The position numbers and the translations under genes were made by a program. Positions 27,487 to 37,255 of a stretch of DNA of 64,000 bases are shown here, one piece after another. Positions within the stretch are counted from its first letter, which is position 1. Each line of letters begins with the position of its first letter. The stretch is from Parapedobacter flavus (GTDB lineage Bacteria > Bacteroidota > Bacteroidia > Sphingobacteriales > Sphingobacteriaceae), in the NCBI RefSeq assembly GCF_035818675.1, contig NZ_JAYKZZ010000004.1, forward strand, positions 62,001 to 126,000, in the 5' to 3' direction. The notes below the pieces were generated by a model, which did not search any database, was not told where the DNA came from, and saw only the letters and a program-made list of their open reading frames with translations.

Positions 27487-28755
27487 ATGAAGCTGCTCAA
27501 CCATACGTTGCTGTATTTATCTGCCTCGCTGGTGTTCATTTTGAGTATCTGGGCGGTGGTTTTCTATTTCAGCATGATGGATGAGGTCTATGACAGCATC
27601 GACGATGGGCTCGAAAACTACAAGATGCTCATCATCAAAAAGGCAACCCGCGATTCTACCCTCCTTCAAAAGAACCGTTTTGATGAGAGCAATTACGCCA
27701 TACGGCCCATTTCGCGCGAGCTGGCCCTGCAGGCCACGGAAGAGTTCCGCGATACAGCCATGTACATGGAATATGAGGAAGACGATGAGGTGGTACGCAT
27801 GCTCACCACCTATTTTTCAACTTCGGATAACCATTACTACGAATTGAAGATCATTACGTCGATGGTGGAAGGCGAGGATTTGGTGGGCGATCTGCTCCAC
27901 GCACTGCTATGGCTGTATGTGGCGGTGATTGCCAGTGCATTTATTATCAACAACCGCGTGCTCCGCAAAATTTGGCGCCCGTTTTATCAGTTGCAACACG
28001 AGTTGCGGGCGTTTAAATTGGGTGAGGACAAGACATTCAACCCACCACAGACCAAGGTCACGGAGTTTCAAGACATGAACCAAACCGTTGCCGAACTGCT
28101 GAAGGCCAATATTGCCGTTTTCCAACAGCAGAAGCAGTTCATTGAGAACGCATCGCACGAGTTGCAGACGCCTTTGGCCATCGCCATCAACAAGCTTGAA
28201 TTACTACTTGAACAATCGCGCGGCGACGATGCGCAGCAGCTTGCCAACGCTATCCACTACCTGGAGCGTATGACGCGGCTCAACAAATCGCTGCTTTTGC
28301 TTTCGAAAATTGAAAACCGGCAATTCGCCGCGGCGGAGCAGCTCGATTTCAATGCCCGGTTGCGGCAGCAGGCCGATGACTTTTCCGAATTGCTCCAGTA
28401 CCGCGATATCGATGTGGAAATCATCGAGGAAGCCGCTTTGAAACGGTTTTTCAACACCGATTTGGCGGATATACTGATTACGAACCTATTGAAAAACGCC
28501 GTCGTCCATAACCATGAGGGTGGCCATATCCGGATCGCTATTACCACCGATGGGTTCGAGATAGCGAATACCGGACCGGCGCAGCCGTTGGATGCCGACA
28601 AGATGTTCGCCCGGTTTTATCGGGCATCAGAGAGTTCCTCGTCTACCGGCCTCGGCTTAGCTGTAGCGAAGGCCATTACCCAGCTGCATCGTGCCGATTT
28701 GTCCTATCGGTACGAAGGGGGGATGCATCGGTTTACCTTCCGGTTGCCTAGTTGA
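27487..28755 (+). CDS. Membrane sensor histidine kinase
   Basis: 422 residues. The first membrane segment is at about residues 8-30 and the second at about 140-160, enclosing a periplasmic sensor of about 110 residues. Dimerisation/phospho-acceptor region FIENASHELQTPLAIAINKL with His224. ATPase region: N box LLKNAVVHNHEGGH, and STGLGLAVAKAITQLH (G box). No gap to the response regulator, so the two form one operon. The stimulus is unknown. The last 8 bases overlap the convergent small membrane protein gene. Confidence 0.93.
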   Translation: MKLLNHTLLYLSASLVFILSIWAVVFYFSMMDEVYDSIDDGLENYKMLIIKKATRDSTLLQKNRFDESNYAIRPISRELALQATEEFRDTAMYMEYEEDDEVVRMLTTYFSTSDNHYYELKIITSMVEGEDLVGDLLHALLWLYVAVIASAFIINNRVLRKIWRPFYQLQHELRAFKLGEDKTFNPPQTKVTEFQDMNQTVAELLKANIAVFQQQKQFIENASHELQTPLAIAINKLELLLEQSRGDDAQQLANAIHYLERMTRLNKSLLLLSKIENRQFAAAEQLDFNARLRQQADDFSELLQYRDIDVEIIEEAALKRFFNTDLADILITNLLKNAVVHNHEGGHIRIAITTDGFEIANTGPAQPLDADKMFARFYRASESSSSTGLGLAVAKAITQLHRADLSYRYEGGMHRFTFRLPS

Positions 28756-29017
28756 TGTAATCGTTGTCGTCTTGGTTTAGGGGTTTATTTGCCTCTTCCT
28801 CCTCCACATCATATTCCTCGTCGACCTCAACTTTCTTTTTGGGCCGGCCAATCAAAAAACCCACAACCGCACCGATAAAGAACATGGTGCCCAGCACGGC
28901 GAGTTTGGGGACAGACCGCGTGCCGAATATCCAGAAGTTGACTTCGTCCATGTTTTTCATAAGAATAACCGTAACCAGTACGGTCAATACGATGATGGAG
29001 ATGGTTTTTGCACGCAT
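28748..29017 (-). CDS. Small membrane protein, LapA-like
   Basis: 89 residues with two hydrophobic segments (about 5-22 and 38-60) separated by NMDEVNFWIFG, then a Lys patch (GRPKKKVEV) and an acidic tail. The layout fits the LapA/DUF1049 family of inner-membrane proteins linked to LPS assembly. The assignment is by layout and a short motif only. Confidence 0.6.
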   Translation of the reverse strand: MRAKTISIIVLTVLVTVILMKNMDEVNFWIFGTRSVPKLAVLGTMFFIGAVVGFLIGRPKKKVEVDEEYDVEEEEANKPLNQDDNDYIN

Positions 29018-29109
29018 GGCCTTTTAAAATTTCACCACCAAAGTAACAAAATCTTTATGGAATATACCCCGGCAACATTAACATTTTTTAACATTTTCAG
29101 AGATAATAA

Positions 29110-29140
29110 TTTGATTATATAGCGAAACATCGTATTTTTG
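29110..29140 (+). promoter_or_regulatory. Bacteroidota-type promoter of the susC/susD operon
   Basis: TTTG at 29110-29113, 19-nt spacer, TATTTTTG at 29133-29140, a full match to TTTG-N19-TAnnTTTG. Transcription would start near 29147, leaving about 385 nt of leader before the susC ATG at 29534. I see no recognisable riboswitch in that leader, nor any gene in 29018-29533. Confidence 0.7.
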
Positions 29141-29533
29141 GCGCAGCGATAGAATTAGTCACACATAAAAGCACTACTTTAAGCACGCACTGATTGGTAT
29201 TCTTTCCCTGATTTATTTTGTATAAATCATCTGCTTAATAAATCATATTGATTTAATGGGGATATTAACGAACAACGGTACCATCGTTGCGGTTTGAAAT
29301 GGTTGCGAATCATCTGAGGTTAACGTGAAAACGATGTTCAGAGAGAAACAAGCTGCCCCCCGTTCCATAGCGACAGTAGTAACGGCACTGTTTCAATTAA
29401 GATTTTATTCACTTATTATCAAGCCCGGCGAATAGCTGCCGTGGTTTTTTAATGGTGTCAAGCCCAATAGCAATGAGGCTTGGCACAATTACTATTTTTC
29501 AAATTTTTATTTTTTAACCAAATTCACAAACGC

Positions 29534-32500
29534 ATGAAACAAAAATTACTATGTTTCTTTATGTTGGGGATACTGCTGATCGGATCGGCGTATGCCCAAG
29601 ACAGGAGAATCAGCGGTACGGTGACATCGTCAGACAGCGATGAGCCGCTTGCTGGGGTCTCTGTTGTAGTAACAGGCTCTACATTGGGGACAACGACCGA
29701 CGCGGACGGTATGTATTCCATTAGTGTGCCAGATGGCACGGGTTCTCTTACGTTCAGATACATCGGATATCTGAATCAAGATGTCGCCATTTCATCGTCA
29801 AATGTTCTTGACGTGGTATTGCAAGTGGATGCCACCAATTTAAGTGAAGTCGTGGTCACAGCATTAGGTATTCAACGGGAGAAACGTTCATTGGGTTACT
29901 CGGTACAAGATGTTAAATCGCAAGATATCGTTAATTCCAGGGAGCCGAATGTCGTAAATGCCTTAGCAGGAAAGATCGCCGGTGTCCAAATTAACAACTC
30001 TGGTGGTCAGGCCGGTTCCTCTTCCCGTATTGTTATTCGTGGCAATTCATCTTTAACCGGAGAGAATCAACCTTTATTCGTTATTGATGGGATTCCTATC
30101 GACAACTCGGTGAATAGAGGCGAAACATCCGAAAGCATCTTGTTCAATGGAGCTGGTGCGAATCGTGCAGTCGATATCGATCCAAACATTATCGAGAACA
30201 TATCGGTACTTAAAGGTGCGGCAGCTAGTGCCCTTTATGGGTCCCGCGGCGCATTCGGCGTTGTTTTGATTACCACGAAGAAAGGTGTAAGAGACGCAAA
30301 CCGGAAGTATCCTCGGATTTCGTTTTCATCCAACTTAGCATATGACAATGCGATAACTGAAGGGTATCAAACATCCTATCATTTAGGTTTGACACCTGCG
30401 GGAGGAACAACACCATTGTTCCGCAATGGGTTGCCTGCTAGTCTTGGTGGCTACAATGAGGATCCGGATGGAAGTCCGCAAGGTACTACGAGCTGGGGTC
30501 CGCATAAAGACTCAGTAAGCCAAGCTGTTATAGATGCGTTAGGCGGTGTGCCGCGTACTATTGATCCACGCAAGGATTTTTATCAAACCGCGGGCGTTTG
30601 GACAAATTCCCTCTCCATCAGTGGCGGTGGCGAGAAGTCCAGTTATATTTTAACGTATACAAACTTAGACCAGACAGGCGTTGTTCCCAATAACTATTTC
30701 AAGAAGAATAGCCTTTCTGGGAATATGACGACACAGTTGAGTGAAAAATTCAGTTCAAGCACGTCGGTGAGTTATACGAATTCGCGAAATAATAGGTTTG
30801 CAGAAGGTAATAACGCTAGATCATTCCTTTATGGTCTGAATTTCGCCCCCATAACATTTGATAGTAAGGAAATGTACGATGAGCATGGCAATCTCTCTTG
30901 GCAATCTCCTGCTACATCTGCCACGGGCTTTAATAATCCGTATTGGTTGGTTGAGAATAATGCGATGCCAAGTATCGTAGATCGGATAATTGCTTCTAAC
31001 GAATTGAACTTCGATATTCTTCCTTGGCTGAAATTAACTAACAGAATAGGGTTGGATACCTATACCGATGAGTCGTCCGAACACGTGGACATCGGAACTA
31101 AGGGTACAACAAATGGTCGGATGTTTTCAACGTTAATTAAGAGTAGCCAGATAAACAACGATTTAATCTTATCAGCTGCCAGCGATATTAACGATGATCT
31201 CTCATTCTCGGCATTGGTTGGTACGAACTATAACGATAGGAAGTTCACCCGTAGGGGTGTGCGGGGGCTGAATCTAAATATTCCCGGCTTCTTTGATATC
31301 TCAAATGCCGCAACACAACAAGCATTTCAAGGAGATTCTCGTAGGCGGATAGTAGGCTTATATGCTTCGGGAACGTTAGATTATAAAAACTACCTGTTTT
31401 TAAACTTAACAGCTAGAAATGACTGGTCGTCTACACTGCCAAAAGGTAATAACTCCTTTTTCTATCCGTCTGCCTCATTGAGCTGGGTGTTTACCGAATT
31501 GCTTGATTTGCAAGACAATCCATATTTCTCTTATGGTAAATTACGGCTCTCTTATGCCCAAGCAGGAAACGATGCTAGTCCTTATCTAACGACTCAAACA
31601 TTCGCTCAGGCAAACCCAGGAGACGGTACCAGAGGGGATATTATATTTCCATTCCAAGGGGTAAATGCATTCCAACTTTCGTCATTGATGGCTAGTAATA
31701 TGTTGACGCCTGAAATGGTAACTGAAATGGAAGTAGGTGCTGATTTGCGGTTCTTTAAAAATCGGTTAGGTGTCGAATTTTCTTATTACGACAAGGTGAG
31801 CGATAAGCAAATCCTCCAACAGGAAATTGCTGGTTCCAGCGGCTTCGGCTCACGCGTTATCAACGCTGGTGAGATTTCAAACAAAGGTATTGAGTTGATC
31901 GTCAGTGGTTCTCCCGTGCGCACGGATAATTTTTCGTGGGATGTGTTGGTGAACTTTTCGAGAAACCGCTATACATTGAAGTCGATTGCTGAAGGTGTTG
32001 ACAATATTTTCTTAGGCGGATTCACCGATCCCCAAATCCGTGCTGATAAAGATCACGGTTATGGCGTAATTTGGTCTTTAGGTTGGAAGCGTAATGACAA
32101 CGGGGACCTACTTATCGATGATGACGGTTATCCGATGCCAGCCGATGAGTTAGGACCAATAGGTAACGTAACACCAGACTGGGTAGGAGGTATTAGAAAC
32201 ACGTTCAGGTACAAAGGACTTTCTTTGTCTGCATTGGTTGATACTCGTCAGGGAGGTGATATTTTCAATTTTGATGCCTACTATACCACCTTCTATGGTA
32301 CGGCGGAAGTTACAGAACAAAGGAACACCTATAAGACCTGGAAGGGTGTTCGGGCTTCAGATGGCCAGCCTAATACAACGCCCGTCTTACAAGATCAGGA
32401 TTACTTCCAATCGTTTTATACCACATCGATGGAAGAGCTGGTAGAGGATGGCAGCTTTATTAAGTTGCGTGAAGTGACACTAAGCTATCAACTCCCCGAG

Positions 32501-32692
32501 AAGGTAATCGCAAAAACACCGTTTGAGGACGTTGGTATTTCGGTTACTGGCAGAAACCTATGGATAAAATCGGACTTTAGCTACCTCGACCCGGAAGGCA
32601 GTCTTTTCGGTTCTGGAAATGCTCAAGGATTTTACCATGCGGTTACCCCTGGTACAAGAGGCGTAACTTTCGGTCTGAATGTTAGATTTTAA
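29534..32692 (+). CDS. SusC/RagA-family TonB-dependent outer-membrane receptor
   Basis: 1052 residues from the ATG at 29534 (MKQKLLCFFMLGILLIGSAY signal peptide). Order: signal, CarboxypepD-regulatory-like domain (ISGTVTSSDSDEPLAGVSVV, SLTFRYIGYLNQDV), plug domain (VVTALGIQREKRSLGYSVQD, ITNSSG-like; DGIPIDNSVN; LKGAAASALYGSRGAFGV), then a barrel ending in GTRGVTFGLNVRF. It imports an oligomeric ligand with its SusD partner, energised by TonB. No degradative enzyme or sigma/anti-sigma pair is adjacent, so the substrate (sugar or peptide) cannot be read from context. Confidence 0.93.
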   Translation: MKQKLLCFFMLGILLIGSAYAQDRRISGTVTSSDSDEPLAGVSVVVTGSTLGTTTDADGMYSISVPDGTGSLTFRYIGYLNQDVAISSSNVLDVVLQVDATNLSEVVVTALGIQREKRSLGYSVQDVKSQDIVNSREPNVVNALAGKIAGVQINNSGGQAGSSSRIVIRGNSSLTGENQPLFVIDGIPIDNSVNRGETSESILFNGAGANRAVDIDPNIIENISVLKGAAASALYGSRGAFGVVLITTKKGVRDANRKYPRISFSSNLAYDNAITEGYQTSYHLGLTPAGGTTPLFRNGLPASLGGYNEDPDGSPQGTTSWGPHKDSVSQAVIDALGGVPRTIDPRKDFYQTAGVWTNSLSISGGGEKSSYILTYTNLDQTGVVPNNYFKKNSLSGNMTTQLSEKFSSSTSVSYTNSRNNRFAEGNNARSFLYGLNFAPITFDSKEMYDEHGNLSWQSPATSATGFNNPYWLVENNAMPSIVDRIIASNELNFDILPWLKLTNRIGLDTYTDESSEHVDIGTKGTTNGRMFSTLIKSSQINNDLILSAASDINDDLSFSALVGTNYNDRKFTRRGVRGLNLNIPGFFDISNAATQQAFQGDSRRRIVGLYASGTLDYKNYLFLNLTARNDWSSTLPKGNNSFFYPSASLSWVFTELLDLQDNPYFSYGKLRLSYAQAGNDASPYLTTQTFAQANPGDGTRGDIIFPFQGVNAFQLSSLMASNMLTPEMVTEMEVGADLRFFKNRLGVEFSYYDKVSDKQILQQEIAGSSGFGSRVINAGEISNKGIELIVSGSPVRTDNFSWDVLVNFSRNRYTLKSIAEGVDNIFLGGFTDPQIRADKDHGYGVIWSLGWKRNDNGDLLIDDDGYPMPADELGPIGNVTPDWVGGIRNTFRYKGLSLSALVDTRQGGDIFNFDAYYTTFYGTAEVTEQRNTYKTWKGVRASDGQPNTTPVLQDQDYFQSFYTTSMEELVEDGSFIKLREVTLSYQLPEKVIAKTPFEDVGISVTGRNLWIKSDFSYLDPEGSLFGSGNAQGFYHAVTPGTRGVTFGLNVRF

Positions 32693-32703
32693 TATTGCTT
32701 ATC

Positions 32704-34179
32704 ATGAAATTTAAATATATAATCATTGGAATATTGATATCGGCGGTCTCCCTTCAGGGATGTAACGATAAGCTGGATATCAATATTGATCCGAACGCTC
32801 CTTCAGAAGTGGGCGAGGACTTAATATTGCCAGCTGTTCTGTCGAACTTCTCTTATGAGGTGATCGGTGGCTGGCCAGTTCGCACAAGTAGTCTCTGGAC
32901 AAAGCATTTAGCGAGAGCGGTACCTGGCCCCCACGAAGGGCACTACCGCCTTACGGCAAATGATGCGAATAACTTTTGGACGTCGTTTTCCTATATAGAC
33001 GTTATGCAAAATTGCAAGGTTTTGATTGCTCAGGCCACTACTAACGAGAATTACAATTATAGTGCAATAGCGAAAATCTTGTTAGCGTGGAATATGTCGA
33101 TGGTTACCGATTTCTACGGCGATGCACCCTTTTCTGATGCTTTTAATGGTGTCGAAGGTGTCATCAAACCAACGTATGATACGCAAGAGGAGATATACAA
33201 TCAGATCCAGGTACTATTGGACGAGGCCATTGACGAGGCTGGTAGAGGAGTTGGCCTTGTACCGGGAGCGGATGATTTCGTTTACGGGGGTGCTATGGAT
33301 AGCTGGCAGCATTTGGCCCGTACGTTAAAGGCCCGGTTCTATCTGAGGCTTTCAAATGCCCCTGGGTATGACGCCGCAACACAAGCAGATTTGGCGTTGC
33401 AAGCCCTGAATGCAGGAGCGATAACGGCGGAAGAAATACCGACTTATGCATATGTGAATTCTCCAGGTGCTGAAAACCCATGGTATCAATTTGCGATTGA
33501 TGGTAAATGGGATGATAGAGACCGCCCTTCGTTATACTACGTGAATATGTTGTTGGATACGGACGACCCCCGTATTGAATACCAGGTGAGCAAAGTACCC
33601 GAGGGTGACAACGCCGGTATGTATCTTGGTGTAACCAATAATTCAGCACCTACGGCGGTAGCTAACTATTCGGCTATCCATAGCTTTTATAGTGCTGCTG
33701 ATGCATCATTGTATTGGCTCGTGTATGCAGAGGTGCCTTTTATCCGTGCTGAGGCCGAGTTCCTAAAGGCAGGCAAGACAGTTACCGGTGCGGTGACGGA
33801 AGCTTATGAAGCTGGTGTTGCCGCTTCGATGGACTTCTATGGTATATCGGATTACGCGGACTATTTAGCTGCAAACGGATTAAGTGCTAATGCTGACGAG
33901 GCGTATGAGCAGATCATGACGCAAAAGTATATCGCTAACTACTTGCAATTCGAGTCGTACAACGATTTCAGAAGAACAGGCTATCCGGAATTACCTATCA
34001 ATGAGGAATTGTATCCGGGATCGACTACGTTGGAAATTGCACCGGAATTGGACATCATTCCGCTCCGGTTACCTTATCCTTCTTCCGAAAGGCAGTACAA
34101 CCCCGCGAATATTCCATCGGATATCCCCGCAGGTTACCAACAAGCAATGGTTATCCCCGTATGGTGGGATAATGAATAA
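32704..34179 (+). CDS. SusD/RagB-family surface lipoprotein
   Basis: 491 residues from the ATG at 32704; an in-frame ATG 9 bp upstream is weaker. Lipobox VSLQGC, then DKLDINIDPNAPSE. The body has SSLWTKHLARAVPG, FYGDAPFSDAFNG, DSWQHLARTLKARFYLRLSN, PFIRAEAEFLKAGK and a C-terminal ERQYNPANIP, typical of the SusD-like_2 subfamily. It caps the SusC barrel and captures ligand at the cell surface. 11 bp after susC, and followed by a terminator. Confidence 0.93.
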   Translation: MKFKYIIIGILISAVSLQGCNDKLDINIDPNAPSEVGEDLILPAVLSNFSYEVIGGWPVRTSSLWTKHLARAVPGPHEGHYRLTANDANNFWTSFSYIDVMQNCKVLIAQATTNENYNYSAIAKILLAWNMSMVTDFYGDAPFSDAFNGVEGVIKPTYDTQEEIYNQIQVLLDEAIDEAGRGVGLVPGADDFVYGGAMDSWQHLARTLKARFYLRLSNAPGYDAATQADLALQALNAGAITAEEIPTYAYVNSPGAENPWYQFAIDGKWDDRDRPSLYYVNMLLDTDDPRIEYQVSKVPEGDNAGMYLGVTNNSAPTAVANYSAIHSFYSAADASLYWLVYAEVPFIRAEAEFLKAGKTVTGAVTEAYEAGVAASMDFYGISDYADYLAANGLSANADEAYEQIMTQKYIANYLQFESYNDFRRTGYPELPINEELYPGSTTLEIAPELDIIPLRLPYPSSERQYNPANIPSDIPAGYQQAMVIPVWWDNE

Positions 34180-34201
34180 TTAATTGGTTGGTTAATCTTA
34201 A

Positions 34202-34234
34202 TGAGGCCGTTTCAATTGAGACGGCCTTTTTTTA
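34202..34234 (+). terminator. Rho-independent terminator of susC/susD
   Basis: GGCCGTTTC (34205-34213) pairs with GAGACGGCC (34218-34226) with one G-U pair and an AATT loop, followed by a run of seven T. It separates the susD operon from the convergent repeat array. Confidence 0.9.
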
Positions 34235-34240
34235 ATTCGC

Positions 34241-34855
34241 TCAATTGTTGCTCCTGGGGAGACTTTTATGCAATTTATTCGGCGTATTATCTAATTCACT
34301 TTCGTCAATTTTTAGGGTAACATGCGCTTTTGAGGAAGCTCCGTGTATTGGTGGCAAAATCACAGCATTTACAGGCAATTCGTTTATATTGTCATAACTC
34401 CATATTTCCTTAATTCTGAAAAGTGATTTCCGATAATCTGGTTTACTCGTTACGAAGATAAATACCGGAATAATGACAGACTTCTCCCCAATCCCCGAAC
34501 CAACAAACAAATTTCTCCTTGTGAGGGCACGTAGGGAGTCAATACTTTTTTCAAACACAGCATCCATATTCTTACTGGGCATAATATTGACAATTTCCTC
34601 GGTGGCACCCAATTCGAATTTAATGCTGAACAGGAAGTGTTGAGGGGGGTTGACGTTAAGATAGCCGCCCGTCGAAACCCAGAACAAGCTATCTATTTCA
34701 CGATGGATCCGGTCCACTTTCTGATTGTCTAAACCGCTTTCAGCTATTTCCAGACTGGAAACGGTTTGGCCTACCACGCCATTAGACAATATAAGGAATA
34801 CTAAAAAAGGAATTATCCATTTATGGATTGCATAATGCTGTGCCTTGGGTTCCAT
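34241..34855 (-). CDS. Array partner protein, family P1 (copy a)
   Basis: 204 residues from the ATG at 34855 (MEPKAQHYAIHKW), a start that overlaps the end of the lipoprotein gene by 35 bp. Signal peptide ending in GVVGQ. Family P1 has three copies (34241, 42095, 42955) sharing QHFLFSIKFEL-type, PVFIFV, a W-Y motif in EIWSYDNIN, and ILPPIHGASSK / FPPIYR. I do not recognise the family; mixed alpha/beta and exported. It always lies directly after the type-1 C-terminus of the array lipoprotein, intact here and relic at the other two. Possible inhibitor, substrate or immunity partner. Confidence 0.75.
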   Translation of the reverse strand: MEPKAQHYAIHKWIIPFLVFLILSNGVVGQTVSSLEIAESGLDNQKVDRIHREIDSLFWVSTGGYLNVNPPQHFLFSIKFELGATEEIVNIMPSKNMDAVFEKSIDSLRALTRRNLFVGSGIGEKSVIIPVFIFVTSKPDYRKSLFRIKEIWSYDNINELPVNAVILPPIHGASSKAHVTLKIDESELDNTPNKLHKSLPRSNN

Positions 34856-36143
34856 TTTGATGATCATTTATTGTGTTCATAATTCTATTTTTTTTGTTTT
34901 GTGGAATTGTTGTCATGTACCAATCCCACCAGTCATAATTTTCATGTCGAACAGTTAACCCAGCAAAGGCTAAATCATCAGCTAATTGTTGGTTTGTTCC
35001 GTACATTTGTACTAAAGCATCTGATATCGTAGTTCTATATTTTAAGAACATCTCTTGGTGCTGAAAGTTGATATCAATATTGTTTTTTGCCAAGTAAGCG
35101 TGAATAGTTTCATGGAAGACGACGACAGTCGCATATTCTTTCGAAGAATTTGGCAATTGATTTTTATTCAAATCGATTTGGAACCTTCCATCTGTACTAG
35201 CTAAGTCGTTATATTGTCCCATCCTATCACTGGGAAGTGGATTTGTATCCGTAAAATCGAGGCTTACAATTTCAGAAATATCGAACTCTTCCAAGATGGC
35301 ACCGATGCGGTTGATAAATTGTTTGTCCAGTATTTCGTTCAGTAAATCTTTCAAGCATGGGTTGGTCAAGTCATTATGTATTTCCGCAGTTCTGTAATTC
35401 ATGTCTCCACTTCCATCATCCTCATTGCCTATTCTGGGGTCCGGTTCGGGCAGCGGCCCCCACCCATCGTCGGGGCCGGGGCCACCCGACCCGATGCACG
35501 TGGTGGATGTATAGGTGGTGTTTAGCATACCGTTTACATAGGCTGATACCGTTGTGGTGTAGCAGGTTGTCCCCATCAGCTTGGTGATACGGCCATGGGG
35601 TCCGTGGCCATTGGCCAGTAGCCTACCGTCGTAGAAGTGGGCCATCCGGTTGCGGCCACCAAACCACGGTTCGGCGGTGGCTGTTCCGGTGAATCCCCCG
35701 GATGCTTCCCAGCCATTGCCCTCGGGGATGTAAAGCACCAGGTCGAACGCCCATTTCCCGCCGGTGCTGGAAGCCCGGAGCCGGGCAGTTATCGGGTGTT
35801 GCCGCCCGCCGGGTTCCCCGGCGTAGTAGGTTTCTTCGGTCCGGATGGGGACGAACACGTACATGGTCTGCTTTCCGTGGGTGGTTAAGGCTTCCTCCCA
35901 AGCGAGGTTACCCCGTTTTTACGGGGAACCGGTGGTATTGCCATCCGCACGGCCTCCGCGTTTGTTTTCAAAGGCAAACCGTGCGGCTGCGATAGGCTCC
36001 CGTTCATCGGGCTGCGCGTCAACGACGGCTTCATCCTTGGCACAGGATCCGACCAACAATGCAACGACAGACATCGTGATTAGGGTTTTAACTAAGCGGT
36101 GAGCGCTTCCGTTTTTCTGCGGGGGGGGGTAAAGTTTATTCAT
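34821..36143 (-). pseudogene. Array lipoprotein with type-1 HExxH C-terminus, one nonsense codon
   Basis: From the ATG at 36143 the frame reads MNKLYPPPQKNGSAHRLVKT, then LITMSVVALLVGSC (lipobox) and CAKDEAVVDAQPDERE. At 35921-35919 a TAA replaces the CAA found in the copy at 47167; the same frame then continues without a break from 35918 to the stop at 34821. The conserved N-terminal half includes YVFVPIR, GKWAFDLVLYIPEGNG, GTTCYTTTVSAYVNG and the linker PGPDDGWGPLPEPDPRIG. The C-terminal 150 residues differ from the other copies and have HETIHAYL and, 18 residues later, QHQEM. This is the only copy whose leader tract (C9, A5) is in frame, yet the nonsense codon would stop it after about 75 residues. 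Confidence 0.75.
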
Positions 36144-36202
36144 ATGATGCAATCAATTGGTGCTAGTGATGCAATTATACAGAATTGTGCCGGGAATTGC
36201 AA
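36075..36202 (-). promoter_or_regulatory. Array leader I: promoter, distal ATG, C9/A5 tracts (in frame)
   Basis: Minus strand: TTG at 36202-36200, 20-nt spacer, TATAATTG at 36179-36172, ATG at 36143, nine C at 36129-36121, five A at 36116-36112, and the proximal ATG of the lipoprotein at 36074. The distance between the two ATGs is 69 bases, a multiple of 3, so the long N-terminus is fused in frame to the lipobox. The same leader occurs at four other places with different tract lengths. Confidence 0.7.
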
Positions 36203-36247
36203 GAGGATGTCGCCGCTCGCTCTTGTTAGAAGCATACTTCTGAATTC

Positions 36248-36273
36248 AAACGGATATCGGTTTTCATCCGTTT
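36248..36273 (-). repeat. Stem-loop after the partner gene
   Basis: AAACGGAT and ATCCGTTT form a perfect 8-bp stem with a 10-nt loop just after the partner stop codon (36275). No U-run follows, so it may stabilise the 3' end rather than terminate. Weaker forms of it follow the partner genes at 38399 and 40805. Confidence 0.5.
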
Positions 36274-36274
36274 T

Positions 36275-37243
36275 TCATTTCAGTTCCTCGGCGAGCATCA
36301 CTTTTTCTTCCAGTACATTCTGCCACAACTCTTCCTTGGTCTTATTGTTCCGTTTTCTTTCTATAGGAGGGTTATTCCATGAGTCAAAAAACAAAAACCA
36401 GAAATCATACGACCCCGCAACGATTCCCTTGTTGGGTATATAGATAAAACGGTCCACACCCCGGTGGAGCTTCAGGTTGTCTGACCCGCGCCAGTCCGTA
36501 AACGACCAGAACTGGTAGGCTTTTTCGCCGTTTATCTCAAATTCATTGGAGAGATATTGCCGCTCCACTATCCACCAATTTTCCAAATAAGTATCGGGAG
36601 GATTATCTAGGGAGGTGTTGTCAGCCGCTCCTCTTACATCAAGGGGGAAAGGCAGTGTCCTCGGGGCCGGGAACTCCTTCCCTTCTTCAAATACCCGTTT
36701 CATCTCTTTGATGGTCATCAGTTCCTGGCCGGTATTGAGCGTGCCATAAGGCGCATTGAACCGTGAGGAATAATGCACCACGTAGAAAAACTCCGTCAGG
36801 CAAAAATTGCTTTTGAAATACTTTCCGCCTTCCCGCCTCACCAACCTAAATAGAGCTGTTTTTGTTTCCTTAGCCTGGTTTGAACCGGTCATGTATGCTT
36901 TCATGGCCTCATAGAGTCCTTCTTTGTCGTTTATAGCGACATCGCGGATATCCTCTAACGCTACGGCACTCCAGTTCTCATCACTAGTGAAATCTGGTAG
37001 CACGGAAAACAGGATAAGGGTACCCCCAAGATAGAAATTATACATTTCAATGGTTTCGTCCACACCATACAGCTCACCGGTTTTCAGCGTATATTGGTTT
37101 AAACTGTTCCACTTACTCTGTTTGTCCAGACTATCGAGCATGTCCAGCATAACGTATTGTATCTGTTGCTTTTGCGCGAAGGAGTCCAGCATACTCCCGA
37201 AACAGCAACAGGTGAATGTTAGCTTAATAATGAATGTTCGCAT
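36275..37243 (-). CDS. Array partner protein, family P2 (copy a)
   Basis: 322 residues, signal peptide MRTFIIKLTFTCCCFGSM ending in DSFAQ. Family P2 has five copies (36275, 38399, 40805, 45050, 46250) with shared motifs: VMLDMLDS, ELYGVDETIEMYN, LFSVLPDFTS, FCLTEFFYVVHYSSRF, PYGTLNTGQ, KAYQFWSFTDWRG, RGVDRFIYIPNKGIVAGSYD and a fixed C-terminus EEKVMLAEELK. Function unknown; probably periplasmic or surface. It starts 12 bp after a type-2 C-terminus of the array lipoprotein, as the copy at 46250 does. Confidence 0.75.
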   Translation of the reverse strand: MRTFIIKLTFTCCCFGSMLDSFAQKQQIQYVMLDMLDSLDKQSKWNSLNQYTLKTGELYGVDETIEMYNFYLGGTLILFSVLPDFTSDENWSAVALEDIRDVAINDKEGLYEAMKAYMTGSNQAKETKTALFRLVRREGGKYFKSNFCLTEFFYVVHYSSRFNAPYGTLNTGQELMTIKEMKRVFEEGKEFPAPRTLPFPLDVRGAADNTSLDNPPDTYLENWWIVERQYLSNEFEINGEKAYQFWSFTDWRGSDNLKLHRGVDRFIYIPNKGIVAGSYDFWFLFFDSWNNPPIERKRNNKTKEELWQNVLEEKVMLAEELK

Positions 37244-37255
37244 AATTCTATTTTT

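Noticed and set aside
29534..34179. A full polysaccharide utilisation locus around susC/susD
   Set aside because: No glycoside hydrolase, lyase or regulator is adjacent; the GH125 and GH144-like genes are more than 23 kb away.
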